Assembly: GCA_017999985.1 (NCBI GenBank)
Contig: JAGNKU010000001.1
Location: forward strand, 797,276-861,275
Direction of reading: 5' to 3'
Source: Phycisphaerae bacterium
Lineage (GTDB): Bacteria > Planctomycetota > Phycisphaerae > UBA1845 > Fen-1342
Length of the DNA: 64,000 nucleotides
Position numbers and translations under genes: made by a program. Shown one piece after another: positions 50,015 through 59,258 of the stretch (position 1 is the stretch's first letter; each line of letters starts with the position of its first letter). The notes below the pieces were generated by a model that had not been told where the DNA came from, did no database searches, and saw nothing but the letters and a program-made list of their open reading frames with translations.

Positions 50015-51166
50015 TCACTGTGGGCTGGGGACGGGGGGCTCAAACGGCGGCGTGGACATCTGTCCCGTGACGATGACTTCGCCGATGCGCGCCGCGGCGC
50101 GCCCATCGCCGTAGATGCACGCCGGGCGGGCCATGGCGGCGTAGGCCGCGGGATCCGTGAGGAGCGTGTCGGCCTCGGCGACGATCCGCGCGCGATCGGT
50201 GCCGACGAGCTTGACCGCGCCGGCGGTCACGGCTTCGGGGCGCTCCGTTTTTTCGCGCAGCACCAGCACGGGCTTGCCGAGCGCGGGGGCCTCTTCCTGG
50301 ATGCCGCCGGAGTCGGTCAGGACGAGGTGCGCGCGGGCGAGCAGCGCGACGAACGTGGCGTAGTCGAGCGGTTCCACCAGGCGTAGACGCGGGCAATTGC
50401 CCAACAGCTCGTGCACCGGGCCGCGCACGCGCGGATTCAGATGCACGGGGTAAATGAGGCAGACGTCCGTGTGGCGCATGGCGATCTCGCGCAGCGCAGC
50501 ACACAATTCGCGAAACGGCTGCCCGAAGCTCTCGCGCCGATGGGCCGTGACGAGGACCAGCCGCGCCGCGCCTGGATCGAGCGCGGGCGGCAGCGGCCGG
50601 CCGGAGACGCGCGCCCGCATCCACAGCAGCGCATCGACGATCGTGTTGCCGGTGAGGAAGATGCGCCGCGAATCGACGCCCTCGGCCAGCAGGTTCGCGC
50701 GCGCCTGGGCGGTCGGCGCGAAATGATCGTCCGCGACGACACCGGCCACGCGGCGGTTGATCTCTTCGGGGAACGGGGCGCGCTTGTCGCGCGTCCGCAG
50801 CCCGGCCTCGACGTGGCCTACGCGCACGCCGTGCAGATACCCCGCGAGCGCGCCGGCCATCACGGTCGTCGTGTCGCCCTGCACGATCAGCACGTCGGGG
50901 CGCAGCTCGTCGAGCACCGGCCGCAGCGCTGCCAGCAGGCGGCCAAGCAAGTCCGTCGGATGCTGCCCGGCCTGCATGACGTGCAGGTCCATGTCCGGCC
51001 GCATTCCGAAGGCGGCCAGCGTCTGGTCGAGCATCTCGCGGTGCTGGCCGGTCGCGCACAACCGCAACTCGACGGTGTCATTTCGGCGGCGCAGCTCATG
51101 AATCACGGGGGCCAGCTTGATGACCTCGGGTCGCGTGCCGAAGACCGCGAGGACGCGCTGTTTCAC
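50015..51166 (-). CDS. wecB: UDP-N-acetylglucosamine 2-epimerase (non-hydrolysing)
   Basis: 383 residues from a GTG at 51166, overlapping the decarboxylase stop by 4 nt. Motifs of the family in order: VFGTRPEVIKLAPVI, GQHREMLDQ, VQGDTTTVMAG, HVEAGLRTRDKRAPFPEE, VTAHRRESFG, IYPVHLNPRVR and LTDSGGIQEEAP. It converts UDP-GlcNAc to UDP-ManNAc for surface polysaccharides. The glycosyltransferase gene follows within 8 nt. Confidence 0.95.
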   Translation of the reverse strand: MKQRVLAVFGTRPEVIKLAPVIHELRRRNDTVELRLCATGQHREMLDQTLAAFGMRPDMDLHVMQAGQHPTDLLGRLLAALRPVLDELRPDVLIVQGDTTTVMAGALAGYLHGVRVGHVEAGLRTRDKRAPFPEEINRRVAGVVADDHFAPTAQARANLLAEGVDSRRIFLTGNTIVDALLWMRARVSGRPLPPALDPGAARLVLVTAHRRESFGQPFRELCAALREIAMRHTDVCLIYPVHLNPRVRGPVHELLGNCPRLRLVEPLDYATFVALLARAHLVLTDSGGIQEEAPALGKPVLVLREKTERPEAVTAGAVKLVGTDRARIVAEADTLLTDPAAYAAMARPACIYGDGRAAARIGEVIVTGQMSTPPFEPPVPSPQ

Positions 51167-52638
51167 GATGCGCTCCCATCCGACAGCCGGCGATGCGCCG
51201 CGGAGATCAGGTCCTGGGCCTGCTCCAGGGTCGCGCGCGTCGTGCGCAGGTTTCCGACCGACAAACGCAACACGTGCCGGCCGTGCAGCCGCGTGTGCGA
51301 GATCAACACCGGCCCGGCGCTATTCACCTCCGCCAGCAGCCGCTCATTGAACGCATCCTGCTCTTCCGGCGACACCGGTGGCACGGCGCGGAAGCAGACC
51401 GTGCTGAAGGGCACCGGCGCGCAGAGTTCGAAGCCGGGTTGGCGCTGCACCCAGTCCGCGAAGCCGCGCGCGAGCGCGCAGTGGTTCCGGATGCGCTCCT
51501 GCAGGCCGTGCACGCCGAAGCGGCGCAGCACCATCCAGAGCTTCAGCGCCCGGAAGCGCCGTCCGAGCTGCACGCCATAATCCATCAGGTTGGTGACACC
51601 GGTCTCGGTCGTCGTCAAGTACGCGGGGACAATGGAGAACGCCCGGCGGAGCAGCACGGGGTCGCGGACGAAGAGGAGCGAGCAGTCCACGGGGACAAAG
51701 AGCCACTTGTGCGGGTTGGTGACGATTGAATCGGCCAGCTCCACGCCGTCGAACAGCGGGCGATACTCCGGGCAGATGCCGGCGGCCAGCGCGTAGGCGC
51801 CGTCGACGTGCAGCCACATGTCCTCGCGCCGTGCAATCGCGGCGATCTCACGCACCGGATCGACGGACGTGGTCGACGTCGTGCCCAGCGTGGCCACGAC
51901 CGCGACCGGCCGGCGCCCGGCGCGCTTGTCCGTGGCGATCGCGGCCTCCAGCGCGTCGGTCCGCATCCGGAACTCATCGTCCGTTTCGATGTGCCGCAAA
52001 TTTTCGAGCCCGAAGCCGAGCGTGACCGCGGCCTTGTCGATCGAGGAATGCGCCTGGTCGCTGCAGTACAGCGTCAGCGGCGGCAGATCGGCGCGGCCGG
52101 CCATGCCGCGGCGGCGAATATCCAGCCCGGCGGCGTGCTCGCGTGCGGTCGCCAGCGCGAGCAGTGAGCTCATCGACGCCGTGTCGTTGATGTGGCCGCG
52201 GAACTCGGCCGGCAGGTCCAGCATCTGCCGGACCCAGTCGCAGGCGTGCTCTTCCAGCTCCGTCGCCGCCGGTCCGGTGCGCCAGAGCATGGCGTTGACA
52301 TCGAGCGCGGCGGCGAGGGCCTCGCCGATGATGCCGGGGCCGGAGCCGGTGACGGCGAAGTACGCCATGAAGCCCGGGTGATTCCAGTGCGTGGTATTGG
52401 GCTCGATGAGCGTGCGATAGTCGTCGAGAATGCGTTCGAGCGTTTCGGGTTCAGCGGGCGGCGCGGGCGGCAATTGGCGGCGCACGTCGCCCGGCGTGAT
52501 CGGTGGCACGACCGGGTACTCGTGGACGTGCGCGAGGTAGTCGGCGATCAGGTCGGCCGCGCGGTGCATGGCCTGGCGGAATTCGACAGCGGGAATATCG
52601 CCAGGATGACTGGCGGAGCGGTGGTTGGTCGGAGTCAT
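51163..52638 (-). CDS. group II PLP-dependent decarboxylase (aromatic amino acid type)
   Basis: 491 residues from the ATG at 52638; the frame runs upstream to 52734 without a start site. PLP-binding lysine is in TNPHKWLFVPVDCS (about residue 305); the cofactor aspartate/alanine region is in WLHVDGAYALAA; the N-terminal HWNHPGFMAYFAVTGS and NAMLWRTGPAATELE are typical of the aromatic-L-amino-acid decarboxylase/tyrosine decarboxylase branch. It would make amines such as tyramine or tryptamine. It overlaps wecB by 4 nt; an amine donor or modifier for the surface glycan is possible but not shown. Confidence 0.92.
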   Translation of the reverse strand: MTPTNHRSASHPGDIPAVEFRQAMHRAADLIADYLAHVHEYPVVPPITPGDVRRQLPPAPPAEPETLERILDDYRTLIEPNTTHWNHPGFMAYFAVTGSGPGIIGEALAAALDVNAMLWRTGPAATELEEHACDWVRQMLDLPAEFRGHINDTASMSSLLALATAREHAAGLDIRRRGMAGRADLPPLTLYCSDQAHSSIDKAAVTLGFGLENLRHIETDDEFRMRTDALEAAIATDKRAGRRPVAVVATLGTTSTTSVDPVREIAAIARREDMWLHVDGAYALAAGICPEYRPLFDGVELADSIVTNPHKWLFVPVDCSLLFVRDPVLLRRAFSIVPAYLTTTETGVTNLMDYGVQLGRRFRALKLWMVLRRFGVHGLQERIRNHCALARGFADWVQRQPGFELCAPVPFSTVCFRAVPPVSPEEQDAFNERLLAEVNSAGPVLISHTRLHGRHVLRLSVGNLRTTRATLEQAQDLISAAHRRLSDGSAS

Positions 52639-52803
52639 GGTACAAACCGTACACAGGGGCAATGCCGGTCCGGCGCGGGCTGCGTCGGCGCGGGCGAAGC
52701 CGTGATTATTGGTGCACGCCGCGAGCGCGTCCACAGCGCACCGGTGGAAGTTGTCCGGCGCGACGGCCGGGGACAGGCGATTCAGGGGTTGGCAACGGGG
52801 CCG

Positions 52804-54051
52804 TCAGCGCGTGGCGAAGAGGATGGCGTTGACGAGCAGGCTTACGCCGGCGATGACGCCGAGGACGATCGCCAGCGTGGGCGGCGACTCCTCATCCGAG
52901 GTGCGGGGGACGACGGCGCCGTTGCCATTGGTGGGCTCGGGGGCCAGCGGCTGGCCGGAGGACAGCGTCTCGAAGACGTCGGCGCCGACGGTCTGCTGGG
53001 CGTACTCGGGGGGCTGCTTGCGTGCCAGGCGTCCCAGGTCGACGAGCAGTTCGCGGGCACTGGGGTAGCGGTCGTCGCGGTTCTTGGCCAGCAGCATCTC
53101 GATCATCGCGCCGCAGCCGGAAGTGAGCTTCGTATTCAGGTGGTCAGGCGGCGTGAGGGGCTCTTTGAGGTGCTTGTGCATGACGGCGGAGGGCGTGGGG
53201 CCTTCGAATGGCACGCGCCCGGTGACCATGTGATAGAAGGTCGCGCCGAGCGAATACAGGTCGGCCCGGTGGTCGATGTCCACCTCGCCGCGGATCTGCT
53301 CGGGGGCGATGTAGTAGGGCGTGCCGTAGGCGCGGCCGGCCTCCGCCATGGCGGCCTGCACGTCCGTGGTCTCGCGCGCCAGACCCATGTCCGCCAGCTT
53401 TGCGACGCGCTCTCTGGTCAGCATGATGTTCTTGGGCTTGACGTCCCGGTGGATGAAGCCGCGCTCGTGGGCGTGCAGGAGGGCGCGGGCGATCTGCGTG
53501 ATGATGTCGACCGCCTCTTCCTCGCTGTAGACCTTGCCGTCGGCCAGCTCGTCGTAGACCGTGCAGCCCTCGACGAACTCCATCACGAAATAGTGGTAGC
53601 CGTTGGCCTCGGCCACGTCGATGGCCTGCACAATGTTGGCGTGATTGAGCTGCGCCGCCGCCCGCCCCTCGCGGTAGAAGCGCTCGACGAACTCGGCGTT
53701 CCGGCTGAGCCGCTTGGGCAGGACTTTGACGGCCACGACGCGGTCCAGGCTGAGCTGCTTGGCCTTGTAGACCACCGCCATCGCCCCGGCGCCGCACTTG
53801 TTAAGTATCTGGTAGCCGGGGAGTTGCTGGGCGGGCCGGCCGCCCGAGTCTTCGTTGGATCCATGCAGCCGCTGGAGCTGGGTCCGGGTCAGGAAACCGA
53901 GGTCCACCAGAATTTCGGCCAGGGGGCGTTCGCGACCGGTCACGGCCAGTTGCCGCTGCTGGTCCCCCGCCGCGCGCACCTCTTCCGGGGTGACCAGTTG
54001 GCGCTCTATGAGCGTTCGGCAGATTTGGCTATCTTCTGATCCGTCTGCCAC
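52804..54051 (-). CDS. serine/threonine kinase with GspE-N-like regulatory domain and C-terminal membrane anchor
   Basis: 415 residues from a GTG at 54051 (VADGSEDSQ), chosen because GGGAG lies 8 nt upstream and a promoter lies behind; the longer frame to 54399 crosses the divergent gene. Residues about 10-75 (RTLIERQLVTPEEVRAAGDQQ, AEILVDLGFLTRTQLQRL) resemble the MshEN/GspE N-terminal domain. Kinase domain about 90-340: CGAGAMAVVYKAKQL, VAVKVLPK, HRDVKPKN, then DMG instead of DFG (KLADMGLARE), and GTPYYIAPEQ. One C-terminal membrane segment (LAIVLGVIAGVSLLVNAILFA). The whole kinase faces the cytoplasm. Divergent from the DUF4159 gene. Confidence 0.9.
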   Translation of the reverse strand: MADGSEDSQICRTLIERQLVTPEEVRAAGDQQRQLAVTGRERPLAEILVDLGFLTRTQLQRLHGSNEDSGGRPAQQLPGYQILNKCGAGAMAVVYKAKQLSLDRVVAVKVLPKRLSRNAEFVERFYREGRAAAQLNHANIVQAIDVAEANGYHYFVMEFVEGCTVYDELADGKVYSEEEAVDIITQIARALLHAHERGFIHRDVKPKNIMLTRERVAKLADMGLARETTDVQAAMAEAGRAYGTPYYIAPEQIRGEVDIDHRADLYSLGATFYHMVTGRVPFEGPTPSAVMHKHLKEPLTPPDHLNTKLTSGCGAMIEMLLAKNRDDRYPSARELLVDLGRLARKQPPEYAQQTVGADVFETLSSGQPLAPEPTNGNGAVVPRTSDEESPPTLAIVLGVIAGVSLLVNAILFATR

Positions 54052-54109
54052 CCGCAGTGCTCCCGACGATGTAGGTAGACGCGACGAACATGAAACGATT
54101 AATCTTTCA

Positions 54110-54138
54110 ATTGTACGCGGTCCCAGGATGAGAGGCAA
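54110..54138 (-). promoter_or_regulatory. promoter of the kinase gene
   Basis: Minus strand TTGCCT (54138-54133) and TACAAT (54115-54110), spacer 17 nt. The GTG start at 54051 with GGGAG follows. Confidence 0.6.
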
Positions 54139-54141
54139 ACC

Positions 54142-56478
54142 TTGCGCATGATGTCGGCCAGCGTTCCCGGACCGTCCGCCCCCACTCTCCCCATTCTCGG
54201 ACGGTCCCGCCGCGGACGCGGCGGCGTGTGCGTGGCTGTGCTGGGGCTGCTCCTGGGCAGTCCCGGGCTCGCGGCCGCCCAGGTACCGGTGGTCACGGAT
54301 GAGAGCGTTGATGCGGCGATCCAGCGCGCGGTCACGTGGATTGAAGGACGCCGCAACGCCGACGGCCACTGGGAATCCAAGGCCGCCGTGCAGGAGCATA
54401 TCCGGGCCGGCGACACGGGGCTGGCGGTGTTATCGCTGCTATACGCCGGCCGCGACCCGCGTGAGACGGCGCTGGACCGGGCGTTGACGTGGTTCGCCGA
54501 GCAGGCGCTGCAAGGCACGTACACGCACGGACTGCGGGCGCATGTGCTGGGGCTGGTGCCGGGCAAGAAATTCCGCGGCCGTCTGGAAGAGGATCTGGCC
54601 TGGCTGCTGCGGGCGGTGGGTCCGCGCGGCACGCCCTGGGCCGGCTCGTATGACTACGACGCGCCGCCCGATGGCGGATTACCGTCCAGGTGGGATAACT
54701 CGAACAGCCAGTTCGGTGTTCTGGGTGCGTGGCTCGCGGCCGACGCGGGCCTGCCGGTGCCCGAGACGTACTGGGAGGCGGTCGCCGAACACTGGATTCG
54801 CGTGCAGAACACTGACGGGGGCTGGGGTTATGAGCAGGGCGATACGCAGTCGCGCGGCAGCATGACCGCGGCAGGGCTGGCAGCCCTGTTCGTCGTGCTC
54901 GACCAGCGCTACGCCGCCCAGCCGCGCGAGGCGGTCGGGTTGCTGACGGCGATCGAGCTGGGGCTCGACTGGTTCGGCCGTGAATACACGCCGGAGAACC
55001 CGCGCGGCGACGTGGGCTGGACCTATTACTACCTCTACGGCGTCGAGCGGGTGGGGGCGGCCAGCGGGTACAAAGCCTTCCGCAACAAGGAGTGGTTCCG
55101 GAGTGGGGCGGCCTACCTGCTCGCACATCAGCAGGCTGACGGCTCGTGGCCCATGACCGGTGACCAGGCGACCGCCCTGCGCAACACGGCCTTCGCGGTC
55201 ATGTTTCTATGCCACGGGCGCGCCCCGCTGATGTTCAACAAGCTCGCGCACGGCCCCGACTGGGATCGCAAGCTGCGTGACCTGTCCGGGCTCACGCGCT
55301 ATGCCGGCCACACCTTCGAGAAGGTGTTGAACTGGCAGATTGTCCGGCTCGATGGCCCGCTGGACGACCTGCTGGAGGCCCCGGTTTTGTATCTCTATGG
55401 CGAGCAGCGCCCCGAGTTCAATGCCGTCGAGATCCAGAAGCTCCGCGAGTATTGCCAGCGCGGCGGGCTCCTGTTCGGCGTCGCGGGCCGCTCAGGGGAG
55501 GCCTTTCGCGAGGGGTTCGAGGACCTAGCCCGCCGGGTGCTGCCCGATTGTCCCCTGCGCCCGCTGGAGTCCAGTCACCCGTTGCTTTCGGGCGAGGTGC
55601 AGTTCCGCATCGAGGACCCGCCGCTGTTGCTGGAGGCCCACAACGGTGTGCGCACGCTGATGCTGCTGTCGACGCGCGACTTGGCCGACGCCTGGAACCG
55701 CTACGTGCCACGTGGCGCGCTTGAACGGGACTTCCAACTGGCGGCGAACGTGTACCACTACGCCACTGACAAGACTTCGATTCGCAGCCGGCTGCAGACG
55801 GCGACGATTGTCGAGCGCGATGTGGATCCCACGCGGACGATTCGCGTTGCCCGCATCAAGTACAACGGCCGCTGGGACGTCGAGCCGTACGGCTGGACAC
55901 GCCTACGGCTCCACCTGAACAACGAGGCCGCCACGCGCCTGCTCGTGACCTCCGGTATCACGCTGGACTCGCCCGAACTTAAGAGCTTCAGCATCGCCTA
56001 CCTGACCGGCACCGACGCGTTTGAGCTCGGCCCGAGCGAGTTGCGCGGCCTGCGCGAATTTCTCAGCGGTGGCGGAACGCTGCTGGCCGATGCGGCTGGC
56101 GGGTCGCGCGCCTTCACCCGCAGCCTGCAGGAGCAGGTGCAACTGGCCACCTACAGCGCGCCGGAGACAATCCCGGCCGAGTCGTACATCCTGACCGGGC
56201 GCGGCATTCCGGACGCGCAGGATCTCGCGGGTGCGACCTACCGGCGCGCGGCGCGTGCCGAGGCCCGGGGCCAGTCGTACCCGCGTTTGGTGGGAGTGCG
56301 GGCGGGTCGGCGTCTGAGCGTGATTCACTCCCCGCTGGACCTGAGCACAGGGCTGCTGGGCACGCCGGTATATAACGTCCGCGGCTACGAGCCCGAGACA
56401 GCCCTGCGGATCATGCGCAACTTGCTGCTGTACGCCGCGCTGCCGTCGGCCGAAAAGGCGCGGCTGGAGCGCGAATGA
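54142..56478 (+). CDS. exported DUF4159 protein with prenyltransferase-like alpha-toroid domain
   Basis: 778 residues from a TTG at 54142 (AGAGG 6 nt upstream); ATGs at 54148 and 54151 are alternatives. A signal peptide ends near LAAAQ (residue about 47). Residues about 50-370 carry repeated terpenoid-cyclase-like motifs (DGHWESKAAVQEHI, NTDGGWGYEQGD, QADGSWPMTGD). Residues about 395-775 are DUF4159 (RIKYNGRWDVEP, RLRLHLNNEA, GGGTLLADAAGG), with a glutamine-amidotransferase-like fold. This pairing is common in planctomycetes and other bacteria with large secretomes; activity is unknown. Divergent from a Ser/Thr kinase gene. Confidence 0.9.
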   Translation: MRMMSASVPGPSAPTLPILGRSRRGRGGVCVAVLGLLLGSPGLAAAQVPVVTDESVDAAIQRAVTWIEGRRNADGHWESKAAVQEHIRAGDTGLAVLSLLYAGRDPRETALDRALTWFAEQALQGTYTHGLRAHVLGLVPGKKFRGRLEEDLAWLLRAVGPRGTPWAGSYDYDAPPDGGLPSRWDNSNSQFGVLGAWLAADAGLPVPETYWEAVAEHWIRVQNTDGGWGYEQGDTQSRGSMTAAGLAALFVVLDQRYAAQPREAVGLLTAIELGLDWFGREYTPENPRGDVGWTYYYLYGVERVGAASGYKAFRNKEWFRSGAAYLLAHQQADGSWPMTGDQATALRNTAFAVMFLCHGRAPLMFNKLAHGPDWDRKLRDLSGLTRYAGHTFEKVLNWQIVRLDGPLDDLLEAPVLYLYGEQRPEFNAVEIQKLREYCQRGGLLFGVAGRSGEAFREGFEDLARRVLPDCPLRPLESSHPLLSGEVQFRIEDPPLLLEAHNGVRTLMLLSTRDLADAWNRYVPRGALERDFQLAANVYHYATDKTSIRSRLQTATIVERDVDPTRTIRVARIKYNGRWDVEPYGWTRLRLHLNNEAATRLLVTSGITLDSPELKSFSIAYLTGTDAFELGPSELRGLREFLSGGGTLLADAAGGSRAFTRSLQEQVQLATYSAPETIPAESYILTGRGIPDAQDLAGATYRRAARAEARGQSYPRLVGVRAGRRLSVIHSPLDLSTGLLGTPVYNVRGYEPETALRIMRNLLLYAALPSAEKARLERE

Positions 56479-56727
56479 GCGGAGGCGCCCACCGCGGCGT
56501 GCGACTGTGGATCGAGTCGTCGCTCAAGGGGTGGAGAATGGCTCGGCGGGTTTGCCTTCGGCAGCGGGCAGGTGCCCGCGCGCCTGTGCGTAGGCGCGTA
56601 GCCGGCGACGCAGTTTCAGAATGACGGCAGGGCTGAGCGGTCAGGCGGGGGGAGCTATCGCGCGTGCTCGCGAGCGCCGCGCCGGACACGCCAGCGCGAA
56701 TCCGGCGCGCAGGACACGGTGTCTGGG

Positions 56728-56946
56728 TCAAGGTTTGCCGAGCAGGGCCATCCGCGCGCGGAGCTCAAGTTCGGCTTGCTGCCAATCCCATTCGGGATTG
56801 CCCGGTGTCCCTCCACGCGACTGGTAGATCTCGAATGCGCGCTGACGAATCTGCTCTTCGGTCGGGTTGGCGACGACAGGAATCTCTAGGGCGGCCTTGG
56901 ATCGCGGGCGGGTCCGCAGGCCTTTGGCGGTGCTACCAGTGGGCAT
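56728..56946 (-). CDS. DUF2934 protein
   Basis: 72 residues; ATG at 56946 preceded by GGAGG. The conserved core EEQIRQRAFEIYQSRGGTPGNPEWDWQQAELEL is the DUF2934 signature, preceded by a basic N-terminus (TAKGLRTRPRSKAAL). These short proteins are widespread and have no proven role; the basic tail suggests nucleic-acid contact. Flanked by gaps of 249 and 190 nt in which I see no genes. Confidence 0.87.
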   Translation of the reverse strand: MPTGSTAKGLRTRPRSKAALEIPVVANPTEEQIRQRAFEIYQSRGGTPGNPEWDWQQAELELRARMALLGKP

Positions 56947-57136
56947 GGGAAGCCTCCATCGCGGGGCCCGGCCGAGAGCACAATCGTCGCCGGGGCCACG
57001 TTGGTTTCAATCGGATGAACGACGAGAAAACCTGAGCGCAGTGCTCACACCTGGAGTGTAGCGCGCAGCGTCGGCGCTATCTGCCCGCCGGCTGCAAGCC
57101 CTTTCAGCCACAGAGCTTCGCGCGCGCCGCCGGCCG

Positions 57137-58966
57137 CTATGCATCGTCGGCGGGCGGCGGCGCGGCGGGCGCGGGCTGGTCCTTGACCAGGCTGATGAGC
57201 GTCTGGCCGGCAACGGGCAGGAGCGGCTGTCCGGCGGTGATGACGCTCAGCCGTCCGCTCTCGGTAATGACGAACATGGGCACGGCCGTCGGCCCGTAGC
57301 GGGAGGTGAAAGCGGCGTAATCGAACGACTCCGACAGTCGCGTGGCCTTGATCGTGTGGCCCTCGCCGAAGCGGCGCGCGAGCTCGGAGTACGTGACGCC
57401 TTCGCCAAACAGCCAGCGCCCGTGCAGGTGCTTGTAGGTCGCCGGCTTGTCTTGCGGATCGGCCCGCGGCGGAAGCTGGTAGCAGTGTGCGCTGCCCAGG
57501 ATGCGGGTGAAGCGCTGCACGGCCAGGGCGTTGACCCAGTCGTTGGGCGTGACGGCTAGCAACCGGCCGATGCCGCCGAGGTTGATCTCGTCGATCGCGT
57601 AGTCCGCCAGGATGCTGCCGGAGTACGTTGGCAGACCTTCCATGCGCGCGGCGGCGGCGTGATAGCGGTTGTTGTCGACCAGCAGCACCGGGAAGCCCTT
57701 GTCGCGCAGCACGACGGCCAGCGCGCGCGTCCACGCCGGCGCGCCGACCAGGATCACGCCCTGCGGGTTAGGCACGGCTACGCCGAGCCGGCGCGCGACG
57801 AGCGGCGCGGTCAGGCCATAGATACCCACGGTGCCGATGATCACGAGGAACACGATCGGCACCAGCAGGTGGGCGCCGCTGTGGCCGGCATCTTCCAGGC
57901 GCAACGCGAACAGCGAGGAGACGGCGGCCGCGACGATGCCGCGCGGCGCCATCCACGCCAGGAAATGCCGCTCGCGCTGTGCCAGGCCGGAGCGCACCGT
58001 CGCGACCCAGACGGCGAGCGGACGGCCGATGAAAATCAGCAGGGCCACGAACACGGCCCCGCCCACGCCCACTTGTTTCAGGTTGGCCGGGTCCAGCCGC
58101 GCTGCCAGGAGGATAAACAGGGCCGAGATGAGCAGGACGCGCAGGTTCTCCTTGAACTCGACGATGTGGCGCACGTCCGCGAGCTTCTGGTTGGCCAGTA
58201 CGAAGCCCATCACGGTGACCGTCAGCAGCCCGGACTCGTCCTGCAGGGCGTTCGCGCCCGCGAAGGCCGCGATCACGAACATGAGCGAGACGGAGTTCTG
58301 GAGGAAGTCCGGAATCCAGTAGCGCTGCAGCAGCAGCGCCAGCAGGTACGCCGCCGCCACCCCCAAGCCGCCCCCGATCATGATTGTCCTGAGCAGGCTG
58401 AGCGCGACGTGCGCGGCCGCGACGTCGGGGCTGCGTCCGCTGGCGATGACCTCGAACACGAGCACCGCGAGAGTAGCGCCGAGCGGGTCGACGGCGATGC
58501 CTTCCCACTTCAGGATCGGGCCGACCGGCCCCGTCGGGCGAATGTGGTGCAACAGGGGACCGATGACCGTGGGGCCGGTCACCACCAGGATCGCCCCCAG
58601 CAGCGCCGCGACGCCCAGGCTGAGTTCGTCGAAGATCAGGTACGCCGCCGCCGTGCTCACGGCCCACGTCAGCAGCGCTCCGATCGAGCACAGATACGTG
58701 ACCACGCGGCCGGCCCCGCGCAGCTCGGCGAGCTTGAGGGTCAGGCCGCCTTCGTACAGGATCAGCGCGACCGCGAGCGAGACAAACGGAAACAGCACCT
58801 CGTCGAACTGGGGATTGAACTGCAGCAGCCCGGTCACCGGGCCGGCAATGAAGCCGAACGTCAGCAGGAGCAGGATCGACGGCAGCCCGATGCGCGCAGC
58901 CAGCCACTGGGCGCCAACGCCGAGGACAACGACGCACGCCACCTGAAACAAGGCCTGCTCAGGCAC
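57137..58966 (-). CDS. CPA-family cation/proton antiporter with TrkA-N domain
   Basis: 609 residues from a GTG at 58966 with GGAGA 6 nt upstream (the ORF runs to 58999 without a site). About twelve membrane segments occupy residues 1-390 (ILLLLTFGFIAGPVTG, VLFPFVSLAVALILYEGGLTLK, GAILVVTGPTVIGPLL, the MAPRGIVAAAVSSLFAL segment). Residues about 400-530 contain a Rossmann-like TrkA-N segment (GVILVGAPAWTRALAVVL). A TrkA-C-like C-terminal domain follows. Proteins of this layout exchange Na+ or K+ for protons, controlled by nucleotides. The nearest described family is the NhaP/CPA1 or KefB-like CPA2 type. Confidence 0.9.
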   Translation of the reverse strand: MPEQALFQVACVVVLGVGAQWLAARIGLPSILLLLTFGFIAGPVTGLLQFNPQFDEVLFPFVSLAVALILYEGGLTLKLAELRGAGRVVTYLCSIGALLTWAVSTAAAYLIFDELSLGVAALLGAILVVTGPTVIGPLLHHIRPTGPVGPILKWEGIAVDPLGATLAVLVFEVIASGRSPDVAAAHVALSLLRTIMIGGGLGVAAAYLLALLLQRYWIPDFLQNSVSLMFVIAAFAGANALQDESGLLTVTVMGFVLANQKLADVRHIVEFKENLRVLLISALFILLAARLDPANLKQVGVGGAVFVALLIFIGRPLAVWVATVRSGLAQRERHFLAWMAPRGIVAAAVSSLFALRLEDAGHSGAHLLVPIVFLVIIGTVGIYGLTAPLVARRLGVAVPNPQGVILVGAPAWTRALAVVLRDKGFPVLLVDNNRYHAAAARMEGLPTYSGSILADYAIDEINLGGIGRLLAVTPNDWVNALAVQRFTRILGSAHCYQLPPRADPQDKPATYKHLHGRWLFGEGVTYSELARRFGEGHTIKATRLSESFDYAAFTSRYGPTAVPMFVITESGRLSVITAGQPLLPVAGQTLISLVKDQPAPAAPPPADDA

Positions 58967-59063
58967 ACCCGGTCTCCAGTCGTGACAGCAAGGTCGCACC
59001 GCGCGCGACCCGGCCCGGGGTCGGCATTCTAGTGCGCGGCCTCATTCAAGGTAACTCATGACG

Positions 59064-59172
59064 GGGGTGGTACGCGCAACAGGGGCGGTACAGGCAACAG
59101 CGGTGGTACGGGCACCGGGCGTGCTACGGGCGTCCCGCCCGTCGTCGGCACGGACAAGATGCCCGTACCACC
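59064..59172. repeat. GGTACGGGCA-type tandem and inverted repeat array
   Basis: Roughly 17-nt units containing GGTGGTACGGGCA or variants (GGTACGCGCAACAG, GGTACAGGCAACAG, GCTACGGGCGTC) occur four times from 59066 to 59134. A facing inverted copy lies at 59160-59172 (TGCCCGTACCACC), an exact 13-nt complement of 59102-59114. It fills most of the gap between the antiporter and rhaI genes. Same plan as the arrays at 19882-19973 and in uvrA. Confidence 0.8.
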
Positions 59173-59195
59173 CGGTTGCGCGCGGTCGGCGGAGT

Positions 59196-59225
59196 TTGGG
59201 TGCGGTGAGCGACTCCGGGTAACAT
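59196..59225 (+). promoter_or_regulatory. possible promoter of the rhamnose genes
   Basis: TTGGGT (59196-59201) and TAACAT (59220-59225) with an 18-nt spacer lie 33 nt before the rhaI ATG. Confidence 0.35.
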
Positions 59226-59258
59226 GGCGGGCTGCGGATTCGCTGTCTGGAGACCACG

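Noticed and set aside
57659-59032. 457-codon plus-strand ORF antisense to the antiporter
   Set aside because: Almost wholly Gln/Asp/Arg/His-rich, as expected from reversing hydrophobic membrane codons.
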